IMG/VR virus record: IMGVR_UViG_3300045303_000182
Span: 45,847 to 109,846 of that record
Strand: one strand, 5' to 3'
DNA from: a virus
Length of the DNA stretch: 64,000 nt
Below are positions 17,309-25,730 of this stretch, piece by piece. Under the pieces are notes generated by a model, which did no database searches, was not told where the DNA came from, and saw nothing but the letters and a program-made list of their open reading frames with translations. Every line of letters begins with the position of its first letter. Positions within the stretch are counted from its first letter, which is position 1. Made by a program: the position numbers and the translations under genes.

Positions 17309-19323
17309 CAGCCAAGATCCCCGAACACAACCCAACGAGTGCTGCTGATCAGCTTCGCTGTGACAACACCGTTCTGTGCCCGAATCGCGAGCTTGCCGTC
17401 AGCCGAGACGATCGTCGCGCCCGACCCTGCTGCGAACGTCACCGTCTGAGTCGTATCACGCATGTAGTGGTACTCAGACCCGACCACGATGCTGGTGTTG
17501 GCAGCCGTGCCCAGCGTGATGGTGACCGCTGAAGCAGTGGTCAGGTAGCAGAAGTCCCCAGCACCCGATGGTAGAGGCGAGATCGAAGCGGAGACCGAGG
17601 TGGTGACGGGCGCTCCCCCACCACGCTTTGCCCACACCAAGGCGTAAGAGCCAACCGCGGCTGGCGCATTGGATGTGCAGGTCCACTCGGTATCAGCTTG
17701 CGCTGTTCCCTCGGACACGAACACCGTGGCGTTGGTAGCAGTCGATGAGGTCGCCATATCAGTAGCGCGCGTCCATGCCCCGTTGGCGACCACGTAAATG
17801 CCGTTCTGAGTCTGAGTGGTCTGATCCTTCACCAGGACACGGTTGCCAGACACCGCACTGACACCGTCAATGGTCTGCGCTCCGCTCAGCGACGCGATGT
17901 TGGCTGTGCTGGCGCACCGCACCGCCGCCTTCCACGACAGAGTGAGAGGAACAGCATCGACGTACCCCTTGTTGGCAGCGTCGGTGTCGTTGTTCGGGCT
18001 GGAGACGTTCCTGACGTAGTACCCGCCGAACGACACGTTGCCTGTCGGTACAGCCAGGGCGTTGAGCGGGATGGTCGAGTGGGCCGCAGCGTTGTGGGAG
18101 GCAGGATCGAGCGCACCTAGTTGCTGCCAGCCCGTCCACCCACTCGGTCCATCGACGTAGGTGTACGCCCGAAAGAAGACCAGGGGAAGGGCGGCTGGGA
18201 TGTAGCCGTCGGTGGGGTGCGCTGTCCACTTCTGAGCGACTTGGACGGAGTCACCGCGAACGACCTCGAGCGTCCCCGGATACGTGTTCGCCATCGCCGG
18301 CGCGTGCTGAGCCGTCGCGTTGTTCGTGTAGCTGGTCGTGTACTGCCCTCGGTTCGTGAAGGTGTCCCAGTCTTGAGTCGAACCGACGTTGCCAATGACG
18401 TTCGTTCCAAATGTGACCGTGGGGTCTTTCCAGTACCCGTCGTCACACAACACGTTGTAGCCAGAACCAGACGCGGGACCGGGAACCAGACCCTTCGTGT
18501 TCCACTGGAAGACGGGGAGCAGCGCGGCGGCTTGAGCAGCAGTCAGATCCTTCGGGTCAGCGGTCGAGCCAGTGTTGTTGCCCTTGAAGGTGTTGGCAGG
18601 CATGTTCGCCAACACACTGTTGGTGACGGAGTCAGCAGAGGACGCTGGCGTGAACTCCCAAATGGATTCGTACCACGTAGCGCCGCCACCAGCGGCAAGC
18701 CCGATAACGACGGGCACCTGAACGTAGTCACCCAACAGGCCACTCACTCCAGTGGTCGTGAACAATGACCGCTCAGTGGGGTTGCCAACGATCGAGCCGA
18801 GGATTCGTGAGCCGGGTGGCAGCGTCAACAGGAACGCCGTGAGATCGGTGCTGTTCTTGTCGTAGATCGAGAACCGCAGCCATGTCGGGGAGTTGGTGTA
18901 CGAGAAGTAGCCCGTACTGGTTGACACCTCTGACATCCCTGGCACTGCTCCAGGCGTGATGTTGCCATTCCACCTGTAGGGCAGTGGGACGTTCTGCCAG
19001 TAGGCGTCTCCATCAGAGTCGCTGTTCTTGGTCAACACCTGACTGGTTGTGCCGCCGTTGGGCGCTGGCGGGCTGTACCAGTCCCACATGTCAACGTCCG
19101 GTCCCCAACTCTTGAGCACTCGGTTGGCGCTTCCCGGCGCAGGGAGCGGTGGAGCACCGACGCCGTTGGCGTTGAGGAAGGTGACCATCTCCGACAGCGT
19201 GAGGCTCTTGTTGGTCCCCGTCGGAGCCATCGACTTGTCGGAGACATCGACCGTCTCGATCAGGTCGGCCCCGGTGGCGACATCCCCGGTCAACGCCGCC
19301 AGTTCAGTGATCTTGCCTGGCAT
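17308..19323 (-). CDS. Tail fibre protein
   Basis: A 671-residue fibre. It opens with MPGKITELAALTGDVATGAD, then LIETVDVSD and LTLSEMVTFL, an N-terminal pattern very common in phage tail fibres and likely to attach to the baseplate. The middle has SGNRVLVKDQTTQTQNGIYV, another frequent tail-fibre strand motif. The C-terminal ~100 residues are a beta-sandwich-like tip (VTITLGTAANTSIVVGSEYH). It is one of a series of adhesins, which suggests several receptors or a branched tail tip. Confidence 0.7.
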   Translation of the reverse strand: MPGKITELAALTGDVATGADLIETVDVSDKSMAPTGTNKSLTLSEMVTFLNANGVGAPPLPAPGSANRVLKSWGPDVDMWDWYSPPAPNGGTTSQVLTKNSDSDGDAYWQNVPLPYRWNGNITPGAVPGMSEVSTSTGYFSYTNSPTWLRFSIYDKNSTDLTAFLLTLPPGSRILGSIVGNPTERSLFTTTGVSGLLGDYVQVPVVIGLAAGGGATWYESIWEFTPASSADSVTNSVLANMPANTFKGNNTGSTADPKDLTAAQAAALLPVFQWNTKGLVPGPASGSGYNVLCDDGYWKDPTVTFGTNVIGNVGSTQDWDTFTNRGQYTTSYTNNATAQHAPAMANTYPGTLEVVRGDSVQVAQKWTAHPTDGYIPAALPLVFFRAYTYVDGPSGWTGWQQLGALDPASHNAAAHSTIPLNALAVPTGNVSFGGYYVRNVSSPNNDTDAANKGYVDAVPLTLSWKAAVRCASTANIASLSGAQTIDGVSAVSGNRVLVKDQTTQTQNGIYVVANGAWTRATDMATSSTATNATVFVSEGTAQADTEWTCTSNAPAAVGSYALVWAKRGGGAPVTTSVSASISPLPSGAGDFCYLTTASAVTITLGTAANTSIVVGSEYHYMRDTTQTVTFAAGSGATIVSADGKLAIRAQNGVVTAKLISSTRWVVFGDLG

Positions 19324-19334
19324 CAGCCGACCAC

Positions 19335-19730
19335 CTACGCGGCGACGTTGAGGCCGATGGAGATGGCTCCGATCGCGAACGTCAGTGTGTCACCAGCGGT
19401 GTAGGCGTTGGCGGTGATGATCCCTGAGCCGAGGAAGTTGCCCGCCGAGGTGGCGTCCCACAGGGAGTAGTGAGAGGCGTCCTGCGAACCAGCGATGCCG
19501 GTGTACTGCACCTGCGCGTCGTTGAGGATCGAAGTGACGCCAGCAGCCGTCGAGACGTTGCCCATGGAGACAGCCTTGCGGGCCGTTTCCGTCGCTGGCG
19601 CGGTCACGCCGGCAGCGCCGGGGTCAGCGATGTGGAGTTGGATGTATGTCTGGGCGACAGAGAACGACAGCGCGTTGAACGTAGCGTCGAGCCACTTGCC
19701 GACCAGATAGGAGCTTGGTCCTAGTGCCAT
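19335..19730 (-). CDS. Conserved fibre-associated structural protein
   Basis: A 131-residue protein beginning MALGPSSYLVGKWLDATFNA, followed by YIQLHIADPGAAGVTAPATE. This is a pattern I recognise from small conserved actinophage and cyanophage tail proteins (SxYLxxKWLDxxF...vqLHxgdPGaAGt). The rest is a beta-sandwich. GAAAGGT precedes the ATG. It probably decorates or trimerises with the adjacent fibres. The exact role is unknown. Confidence 0.6.
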   Translation of the reverse strand: MALGPSSYLVGKWLDATFNALSFSVAQTYIQLHIADPGAAGVTAPATETARKAVSMGNVSTAAGVTSILNDAQVQYTGIAGSQDASHYSLWDATSAGNFLGSGIITANAYTAGDTLTFAIGAISIGLNVAA

Positions 19731-19751
19731 GTCTGGTTACCTTTCGTTGAG

Positions 19752-20018
19752 TCACCCAATGATGACATAGAGCGTTTGTGAGTCTTTGACAATCAGTGCG
19801 TCGTACTGGGCCTGGGTCATGCGGACCCACTTGGCGTCAGCGCCTGGTGGGCCTGGTGGACCGGGAGGCCCTTGGTCACCCTTGGGACCGTGTTCGATGA
19901 CTCCTATCTCGATATCGGCAGGCCGTACCGGGGTAACAACGACACCACTGCTGCCATTGCCCGTCCAGACATGGATCGGAGCTTCTTGGCCGGTGCGAAC
20001 GAGAACGTCAGAACTCAT
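19752..20018 (-). CDS. Collagen-like small tail protein
   Basis: An 88-residue protein. Residues ~52-62 form a short Gly-X-Y run (GPKGDQGPPGPPGPPG) that can make a collagen triple helix, and the C terminus (WVRMTQAQYDALIVKD) is a common phage tail element. The ATG at 20018 is chosen over the longer frame because GGAAGGG precedes it. Collagen repeats in phage fibres act as trimerising rods, so this is likely a fibre hinge or connector. Confidence 0.65.
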   Translation of the reverse strand: MSSDVLVRTGQEAPIHVWTGNGSSGVVVTPVRPADIEIGVIEHGPKGDQGPPGPPGPPGADAKWVRMTQAQYDALIVKDSQTLYVIIG

Positions 20019-20755
20019 GGCACCCTTCCGTTGGGACCGACGCACCAGCCGCCCGTGGTGATCACGGTGACAGTGGGAGGCGGTCCCGGCCAGGGAACGA
20101 GCGGGTACCCAGCGCCGCCACCGATGAGCACATCGGTCTCGGTGACGCGCGGCGCGATGTTGACGATGCCGTAGAGCCATGTGCGAAGAGCGTCAGGCGG
20201 GGGCCAGATCTCGTCCTCGGGCAGGTCGATGGGCATCGGGAAGCGCGAGAGATCAACGGCCGAGAGCGAGTACAGATCCCAGCGGTACTGGCCGTAGTGG
20301 CGGTTGTCGGCGCGCGGCAGGAACAACTCCACCTTGGTGTACTCGGTGTCCTCGTCAGCCCCTGGGTGGAACTCAGCGGCCGTGACGAAGTCAGCGACGA
20401 GCGTGGACTGGTAGCGGTGGAGCACCCTGATCTGAGCGAACCACTGCTGGTCGCTCATGTCGTCGCCAGCGATCGAGGGGTCGTTGAAGTAGAGCGGGAT
20501 GACCACGTCGTCGCCCTGGTAGAAGAGCAGGTCGCAGCGCGACGGCGTGCGCTCCCACAGCTTGTGCCCGTCGGCGGTGGTTGCCGAGCTCGAGCCGTCC
20601 CCGTTCACGATGTTCGGCGGATAGAAGGGTACGACGGGCTGATACCACGGTAAGGACGGTGCGACCTCGCCAGGCTCCAGCACCAACTGGGCCGTCCCGG
20701 CGATCCGGGTGGGCATGTTCGGTCCGAAGACCTGGGCGACCTGTTGTCCTGCCAT
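20015..20755 (-). CDS. Putative baseplate / tail protein
   Basis: A 246-residue protein, beta-rich and acidic, with a Pro-rich N terminus (PWYQPVVPFYPPNIVNGDG) and a Pro/Gly-rich C terminus (LVPWPGPPPTVTVITTGG). The central LLFYQGDDVVIPLYFND matches the 'QGDD..ipl.f' strand seen in phage proteins with an immunoglobulin-like BppU-type fold, which is a weak resemblance. The ATG at 20755 overlaps the previous stop as TGATG. Confidence 0.5.
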   Translation of the reverse strand: MAGQQVAQVFGPNMPTRIAGTAQLVLEPGEVAPSLPWYQPVVPFYPPNIVNGDGSSSATTADGHKLWERTPSRCDLLFYQGDDVVIPLYFNDPSIAGDDMSDQQWFAQIRVLHRYQSTLVADFVTAAEFHPGADEDTEYTKVELFLPRADNRHYGQYRWDLYSLSAVDLSRFPMPIDLPEDEIWPPPDALRTWLYGIVNIAPRVTETDVLIGGGAGYPLVPWPGPPPTVTVITTGGWCVGPNGRVP

Positions 20756-22317
20756 CACGACCTCACGTAGCTGTAGACGGTGAGATATTCCGGGGTGATG
20801 TCGAAGGCTGTGTCACCACCGACTTGGTCCTCAGCCATGACGTGCTCATGCTCAGGGATCGGGTCGATCCAAGCCGTGTGGGTGTGCTCACCGTTGGGGT
20901 CCACGTTGTGCCAGTGCTCGGAGCGAGCGGTGCTGACGCGGACGTTCGACAGGGCAGGCGAGGTCCACTGCAGAGCCTCGACCGAGTAGGTGTGGTTGCG
21001 GTCGTTGAAGAGGGCGTCGATCTTGTTCTGCCCACCCCACACCAGCGCCACGACGGCGGTGCCACCGAGGCCCGCGTAGTCGAAGCCGTTGTGGGCGTGA
21101 CCGTCATCGTTCACATCGTGTTCGTGGGTGCCGCCGTAGACGTTGTGTCCATGGTTGCCGGCGCGGCTGACGTTGACCTTCGCGTTGACTGCGCCAGCAG
21201 GCTGCGACCGCGGCCGGTGCCCGTGGCGAGGCATGTGGGCGACCTGGAGCGTGATCAGGTTGTTGGCGTGGGTTGACACCTTCAGCCCCGGCTTGCGACC
21301 CCAGTCGCAGATCATCGCCAGCTTCTGAGCGTTGGGCAGTTGGATGTACCGCGGTGTGTCATTGACGATGAGGTGCTGCATGCCCTGGACATCGAACAGC
21401 AGCGGCGCATCCTCCTCGTAGACCTTGCGGCCGTCGATCGGGATCCAACCGAGCGGAGTCATCACGCTCGGCTGCTCCAGGCTGGTGATGATGGTGCCAG
21501 GAGGGTTGGCCGACTTGGTGGTCGCCAACTCTTCCCAGGCGTTGCCACGCCAGACGAAGATCTTGCCCCTGGTCTTGTCCTGCCAGATCGTCCCCGGCTC
21601 CAACGGTGCTACTGGCTGCACGGTGTCCCAGTGCAGGTTGGCCCCGTAGACGTTGCCGACAGCGGTGATGTCGCCCTTGGCGAAGACGTTGCCGTCAGCG
21701 GTGAGCGTCCCCTCCAGCTTGAGGTTCTTGTGGATGCTCAGCGTCTCGGGAGCGCTGCGCCACATCCAGGTGTCGTTCTCCCACACCGTACGGCCGTCGC
21801 CGTTGAGGAGGAAGTGATTGCCGGTGCCGTTGAGGTTGCGGAGCAGCGCGTCGTCGGGCGAGATCTTCGTCAGCAGGTTCTTGCTGACGAACTTGCGCTT
21901 GTCGATGACGTTGTCCGACAGGCTCTGCACGCCGGTCGGGCAGAACACCGCTGCGAGCACGGTGACGCCCAACGGCGGGTCGGGGAACACCGGGTCCACG
22001 GCCGGCGTGCCCACAATGACCGTGAGGGTGCCTCCAGCGTCGGCCACGACGAGAACGAAGCGATCCTGGGCGCTGGTGACGCCGAGGCCGACCGTACCCG
22101 GAGCAAGGGTGACGATGGCACCGTTGACGAGGAGCGTGCCTCCAGGAGTCGAAGCCGTGGTGCCAGCGACAGTGACTCCACAGCCCTCGATCACACCCCA
22201 CAGAGGGTGCGCGAGGGTGTTGAAGTCCACCCGGTCTGGCTCGGCCATCCGAGGGTTGGTGACATCGCTTGCATTCGGGATCAGGAATCCGTCGTGCAAG
22301 ACCTTCGGACGAGCCAT
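20755..22317 (-). CDS. His-rich collar-type tail fibre
   Basis: A 520-residue fibre. Residues ~1-60 (LHDGFLIPNASDVTNPRMAE ... NTLAHPLWGVIEG) probably attach to the virion. Residues ~270-300 (PPGTIITSLEQPSVMTPLGW) look like the phage tail-collar motif. The last ~180 residues hold many HxH and HxHxH clusters (HMPRHGHRP, NHGHNV, GTHEHD, DGHAHNG, HTHTAW, EHEHV). In T4 gp12 and many short fibres such clusters bind metal ions along the trimer axis. GAGAGGGAGG precedes the ATG. Confidence 0.7.
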   Translation of the reverse strand: MARPKVLHDGFLIPNASDVTNPRMAEPDRVDFNTLAHPLWGVIEGCGVTVAGTTASTPGGTLLVNGAIVTLAPGTVGLGVTSAQDRFVLVVADAGGTLTVIVGTPAVDPVFPDPPLGVTVLAAVFCPTGVQSLSDNVIDKRKFVSKNLLTKISPDDALLRNLNGTGNHFLLNGDGRTVWENDTWMWRSAPETLSIHKNLKLEGTLTADGNVFAKGDITAVGNVYGANLHWDTVQPVAPLEPGTIWQDKTRGKIFVWRGNAWEELATTKSANPPGTIITSLEQPSVMTPLGWIPIDGRKVYEEDAPLLFDVQGMQHLIVNDTPRYIQLPNAQKLAMICDWGRKPGLKVSTHANNLITLQVAHMPRHGHRPRSQPAGAVNAKVNVSRAGNHGHNVYGGTHEHDVNDDGHAHNGFDYAGLGGTAVVALVWGGQNKIDALFNDRNHTYSVEALQWTSPALSNVRVSTARSEHWHNVDPNGEHTHTAWIDPIPEHEHVMAEDQVGGDTAFDITPEYLTVYSYVRS

Positions 22318-22329
22318 GGCCTCCCTCTC

Positions 22330-22662
22330 TCAGCTTCTCACGTAGATCTTCCCCAAGTCCCAAAGGTAGGCGGCGATGTGGCGGGGAACGCGGTAGCGCT
22401 TCCCGGCCTCGAGGCGGAAGGAGACGTGCGGGTTGCCGTACGTGAACTCCTCGATCGTCTCAGCCATGCGGATCTCGACCATGCCATCGGGGTCCACCTT
22501 GGGGGGTGGATCGTTGATCTGCTCGACCTCGATCTCGCGCCTGCCCCCGAAACCGAGGTCGGATGGGCGAGTGACTTCACTGGTTGCCGGATCCATCTCT
22601 GGATCGATCTCGACTTCGGGAACTACTTCCTCATCGAGAGGCTGGGGCTGTCTGGTTGGCAC
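22330..22662 (-). CDS. Small virion protein, unknown
   Basis: A 110-residue acidic, Pro-rich protein. Its C-terminal half (FTYGNPHVSFRLEAGKRYRV, PRHIAAYLWDLGKIYV) resembles a conserved element found near capsid genes of large actinophages, with the sequence 'leaGk.y.vP..va..L...g'. The start is GTG with AGGAGAA upstream. It sits between the decoration protein and the first fibre. Role unknown, likely structural. Confidence 0.5.
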   Translation of the reverse strand: MPTRQPQPLDEEVVPEVEIDPEMDPATSEVTRPSDLGFGGRREIEVEQINDPPPKVDPDGMVEIRMAETIEEFTYGNPHVSFRLEAGKRYRVPRHIAAYLWDLGKIYVRS

Positions 22663-22702
22663 GTCTGGTTCTCCTGCTGGTATCCCGGTATGGAAGCCGA
22701 GA

Positions 22703-23299
22703 CTACTCCCCGGCTACGACGCCCTCGAGGTAGGCGACGAGCGTCGTGCGGTTCTTGCCTGCCTTCTCGCTGGCGAGCACCGCTTCGGCTTCGTCGGGGT
22801 TGTCGTTGATGAAGTCCTCGATCTCGGCCACCGTGTAGTCGGCCGGGTCGAAGCCCAACTCGACCTCGTCGTCCTCGACAGGCACGTCGGGCACGTCTTC
22901 GCCCGTGTCGGCGTCGTAGATGACCGGCTCGTCATCCTCATCGACTCGACGCGGACCAGCCGTGAGGGACTGGACGATGATCGGGTAGCTCCCACCGGCA
23001 GGCGGGCCTGCGCCGGCAGCGACGGTGAGCGTCGCCGTCTTGGCACCAGCCGAGGCGAAGGTGACCGAGATCGGCCCCTTGTTGTCGGTGGCCGTGGCGG
23101 GCACGCCATCGGGGGTGAAGGTCCAGTCGTAGTCGGCGGCGGCGCGCGACTTGTCCTTGGCTTCGAAGGTGAACTTGCGGCCGTTGGTCTGGTCGGCGGT
23201 GGCCTTGACATCAGCCGTCTCCACGACGTTGCCACTGCCTCCCCCACTTGCTCCAGTGCCGCCGTACATGTTGGGGCCGTGAACGGAAACGATGCTCAT
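22703..23299 (-). CDS. Capsid decoration protein with PKD/Ig domain
   Basis: A 198-residue protein immediately after the major capsid gene. The ATG at 23299 is preferred for its GAGGAAGAGG ribosome site. Residues ~25-100 fit a PKD/Ig-like domain (YDWTFTPDGVPA, ISVTFASAGAKTATLTV). The C terminus (GFDPADYTVAEIEDFINDNP followed by DEAEAVLASEKAGKNR) is a short helical domain I recognise from actinophage capsid-region proteins. This suggests an outer-surface capsid decoration with a capsid-docking tail. Confidence 0.65.
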   Translation of the reverse strand: MSIVSVHGPNMYGGTGASGGGSGNVVETADVKATADQTNGRKFTFEAKDKSRAAADYDWTFTPDGVPATATDNKGPISVTFASAGAKTATLTVAAGAGPPAGGSYPIIVQSLTAGPRRVDEDDEPVIYDADTGEDVPDVPVEDDEVELGFDPADYTVAEIEDFINDNPDEAEAVLASEKAGKNRTTLVAYLEGVVAGE

Positions 23300-23375
23300 G
23301 CGATACCTCTTCCTCGGGATGCGCCAGAGCGCCAAGGAGCCGCCGCGGGCGGGGACGACTCCCTGGCGCGGCTGG

Positions 23376-24737
23376 TCAGTTCGTGACGATCTTGCAGACC
23401 GAGGACTCGGTCACGACGCCCCAGCCCCAAATCGAGTACCACGCCAGCGCGTGCTCACGACCGAAGTCGAGCACCCCGCCGTCGCGAAGCTCCACCGGGA
23501 GGGAGATGGCATGACCGAAGGCGTTGTCGCCCAGGACGATGGCCTCGTACGCGCCACCCGACGGACCCCACGGCTGACCCCAGCCGGGGAGGCCAACGGA
23601 GCCGGTCGGGTTGTCGTCCAGCGCTGCCGGATCGGCAACGTCCGCGAACGGGTCGAGCGTCTCGTCGTAGTTGGTCATCGACAGGTCGCCACCGGCCTGC
23701 AGCGCGGCGCGCTGGGCCTCGGTGAGGCCGAGGGCCGTGCCACGCCAGTCCGGGTTGAACGGGTTCGCCGTGGCGACCGCCCCACCCGGCAGGTTCGGGT
23801 ACGGATCCGACTCGGTGCCGGTGACCGGCGCACCGATCTGCGTCGTCTCGATGAAGACCACGTCGTCCAGACGGCCGATCTCGCCCAGCATGAAGTTGCC
23901 GGGAGCCGCGTACTTCGTGACCTCGATCCACTCCGGGGTGTCCCGGAGCCGACGGGACTGGTGCGGGTGGACGAAGCAAACGTACGTCTCACCGAGGCGA
24001 GGCACGTTCTTGCTCGACAGCACCTCGACGGCGTCCTTCACGCTGTGCGGCGTGAGGTAGTAGCCGTTGTCCACGCCACCCGCCGTCACAGCGGCGATGT
24101 TGGCGGCGACGGTCCCCGGCTCGTAGATGCCGTAGCCAGCGTTGATGGCGGCGGGCTTCTTGTAGCCGAACACGACGCTCGACGCGCGCTGGAGCGTGCT
24201 GCGAGCCTGGCCGTCCATGTAGAGCGCCATGTTGCGGCCCAGGAGACGCGAGGCCGAGGCCATCACGTCATCGAAGGACGCGTTGAGCAGGAGCTCGGAG
24301 ACGGCGACCGCGAAGCCCTGCTCTGCGACGGTGATCGCGTACTGGTTCGCCGTGATCGCGTGCGTCTTCATGCGGACGCCTTCGATCAGTGGCCCAGCGG
24401 GCATGGGGAGGTTGTTGTAGCGCATGAAGTTCACGGTCAGACCCGGCATCGTGCCGAGTTCCGTCTTCTTCACGGCGAACTGCTCGAACCGGAGCACGGG
24501 CATGCTCTGGAAGAGGATCTCCTTGGACCAGATGGTCTGGATCGCTGGACCCATCATCGTGGTGCCGGATGCAACGGAGCCGGCGTAGCCGACCCCTGTG
24601 TTGTCCATCGTCGCGTTGCCGTAGTACCCCACAGGGGCCTCGTACTGCGAGTAGGGACCGCCCGTGGCGATACGCGTGGTACCGGTGATACCGGAAACTA
24701 CGGGAAGCTCGCCACCGAGACCAGTACCTGCGGGCAT
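23376..24737 (-). CDS. Major capsid protein (N4-gp56-like, HK97 fold)
   Basis: A 453-residue protein, adjacent to scaffold and portal. The N-terminal region AIQTIWSKEILFQSMPVLRF is the hallmark of the N4-gp56 major capsid family (iw..eile.a.p.l.f.qfa). FVHPHQSRRLRD and LGEIGRLDDVVFIE are also typical of it. AGGAG precedes the ATG. It forms the icosahedral shell. No protease gene was seen nearby, so maturation may not involve cleavage or the protease lies elsewhere. Confidence 0.85.
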   Translation of the reverse strand: MPAGTGLGGELPVVSGITGTTRIATGGPYSQYEAPVGYYGNATMDNTGVGYAGSVASGTTMMGPAIQTIWSKEILFQSMPVLRFEQFAVKKTELGTMPGLTVNFMRYNNLPMPAGPLIEGVRMKTHAITANQYAITVAEQGFAVAVSELLLNASFDDVMASASRLLGRNMALYMDGQARSTLQRASSVVFGYKKPAAINAGYGIYEPGTVAANIAAVTAGGVDNGYYLTPHSVKDAVEVLSSKNVPRLGETYVCFVHPHQSRRLRDTPEWIEVTKYAAPGNFMLGEIGRLDDVVFIETTQIGAPVTGTESDPYPNLPGGAVATANPFNPDWRGTALGLTEAQRAALQAGGDLSMTNYDETLDPFADVADPAALDDNPTGSVGLPGWGQPWGPSGGAYEAIVLGDNAFGHAISLPVELRDGGVLDFGREHALAWYSIWGWGVVTESSVCKIVTN

Positions 24738-24806
24738 GGTGGTTCTCCTTACGGATGATGGAGGGCTAGGAAGCCCCCCGGTGCGGTTGTTGTGTTACCG
24801 CTGCGC

Positions 24807-25646
24807 TCAGCGGCCTCGTCTGTTGTTCGGTGAGGTCGCCTGGAGGAGTTGTGACCGGTAGCGCTTGTAGGTCTCCATGTCCATGCCCTTGATGTCATCG
24901 GGCGTCAACGATTCGTACGACGGCAGTTGTTCCATCGGCCCGACAGGCGGTGAAGTCGGGGCCGCTCCTCTTGGGGGTGGGACGGAGTTGGCGGCTGCCA
25001 AGTTGGCGAAGATCTGCTCGCTGCGGGCCTTCATGACCTCGATCGACGCATCGATCGCGGCCGGGGTGTCCCCACTGATCAGATCCCGAAGCTCGGGCAG
25101 GATGTACTCGGACTCCTGCTCGATGCGCTGGCGCTTGTACTCCATGATCTCGTTGAACTGTCGTTCCCGGTCGAACACGGCGCGGTCGGCGTCGTAGCGC
25201 TGCTCCAACTGTGATAGCTGCGTCTGCCATTCCACTTCCTTGCGGGCGAGGAGGTCACGGACCTCAAGCTCGCCCTCTTCCTTCGCCTTCGCGATGTCGG
25301 CAGCCTCTTGGGCCAACCTCTCCCGCTCGGCCGTCTCAGCGGCTCGCGCCGCCTGCAGTTCCTCTAGCTGCGACCCCATCGTCTCGATGCGGCCGTACAG
25401 CTTGTCCTTCTCCTCGCGTCGGATCTCAGCGACCTCCTGCTCCGTGAAGAAGCGGCCCTGGACCTGTTGCGGCTGTGTGATCCCGTTGCCCAAGTTGACA
25501 ACCGGCTGACTGACCTGTTGGTCGGGTCTGCCGTTCTGTCCGTTCCAGTCCGCGGCGTTGCGCGGCTGTGCTGGTTCCACGCCGACAAGGTGACCCTGGC
25601 CGGTGTCTGTGATGTTGTTGGGCTGGTTGCCCTCTTGGACGGTCAT
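24807..25646 (-). CDS. Capsid scaffolding protein
   Basis: A 279-residue, highly charged protein. Residues ~80-200 are predicted coiled coil (VAEIRREEKDKLYGRIETMG ... RQFNEIMEYKRQRIEQESEY). The N terminus is Gln/Asn/Gly-rich, and the C terminus is basic (SPNNRRGR), as in scaffold proteins that bind the shell. It lies between portal and major capsid, the canonical position. GAGAAGG precedes the ATG. Confidence 0.75.
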   Translation of the reverse strand: MTVQEGNQPNNITDTGQGHLVGVEPAQPRNAADWNGQNGRPDQQVSQPVVNLGNGITQPQQVQGRFFTEQEVAEIRREEKDKLYGRIETMGSQLEELQAARAAETAERERLAQEAADIAKAKEEGELEVRDLLARKEVEWQTQLSQLEQRYDADRAVFDRERQFNEIMEYKRQRIEQESEYILPELRDLISGDTPAAIDASIEVMKARSEQIFANLAAANSVPPPRGAAPTSPPVGPMEQLPSYESLTPDDIKGMDMETYKRYRSQLLQATSPNNRRGR

Positions 25647-25730
25647 GTTGCGCCTTCTCGTTGTCCTGGTTGGTGAAGTTAGCAGGTGGGTGAGCGATAC
25701 CTGGATATCACACGTCCCCTAAGGGATGTA

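Noticed and set aside
21340-22809. 489-residue plus-strand frame
   Set aside because: It is antisense to the collar fibre and two other coding genes, with Arg/Asp/Val-rich composition typical of a shadow frame.
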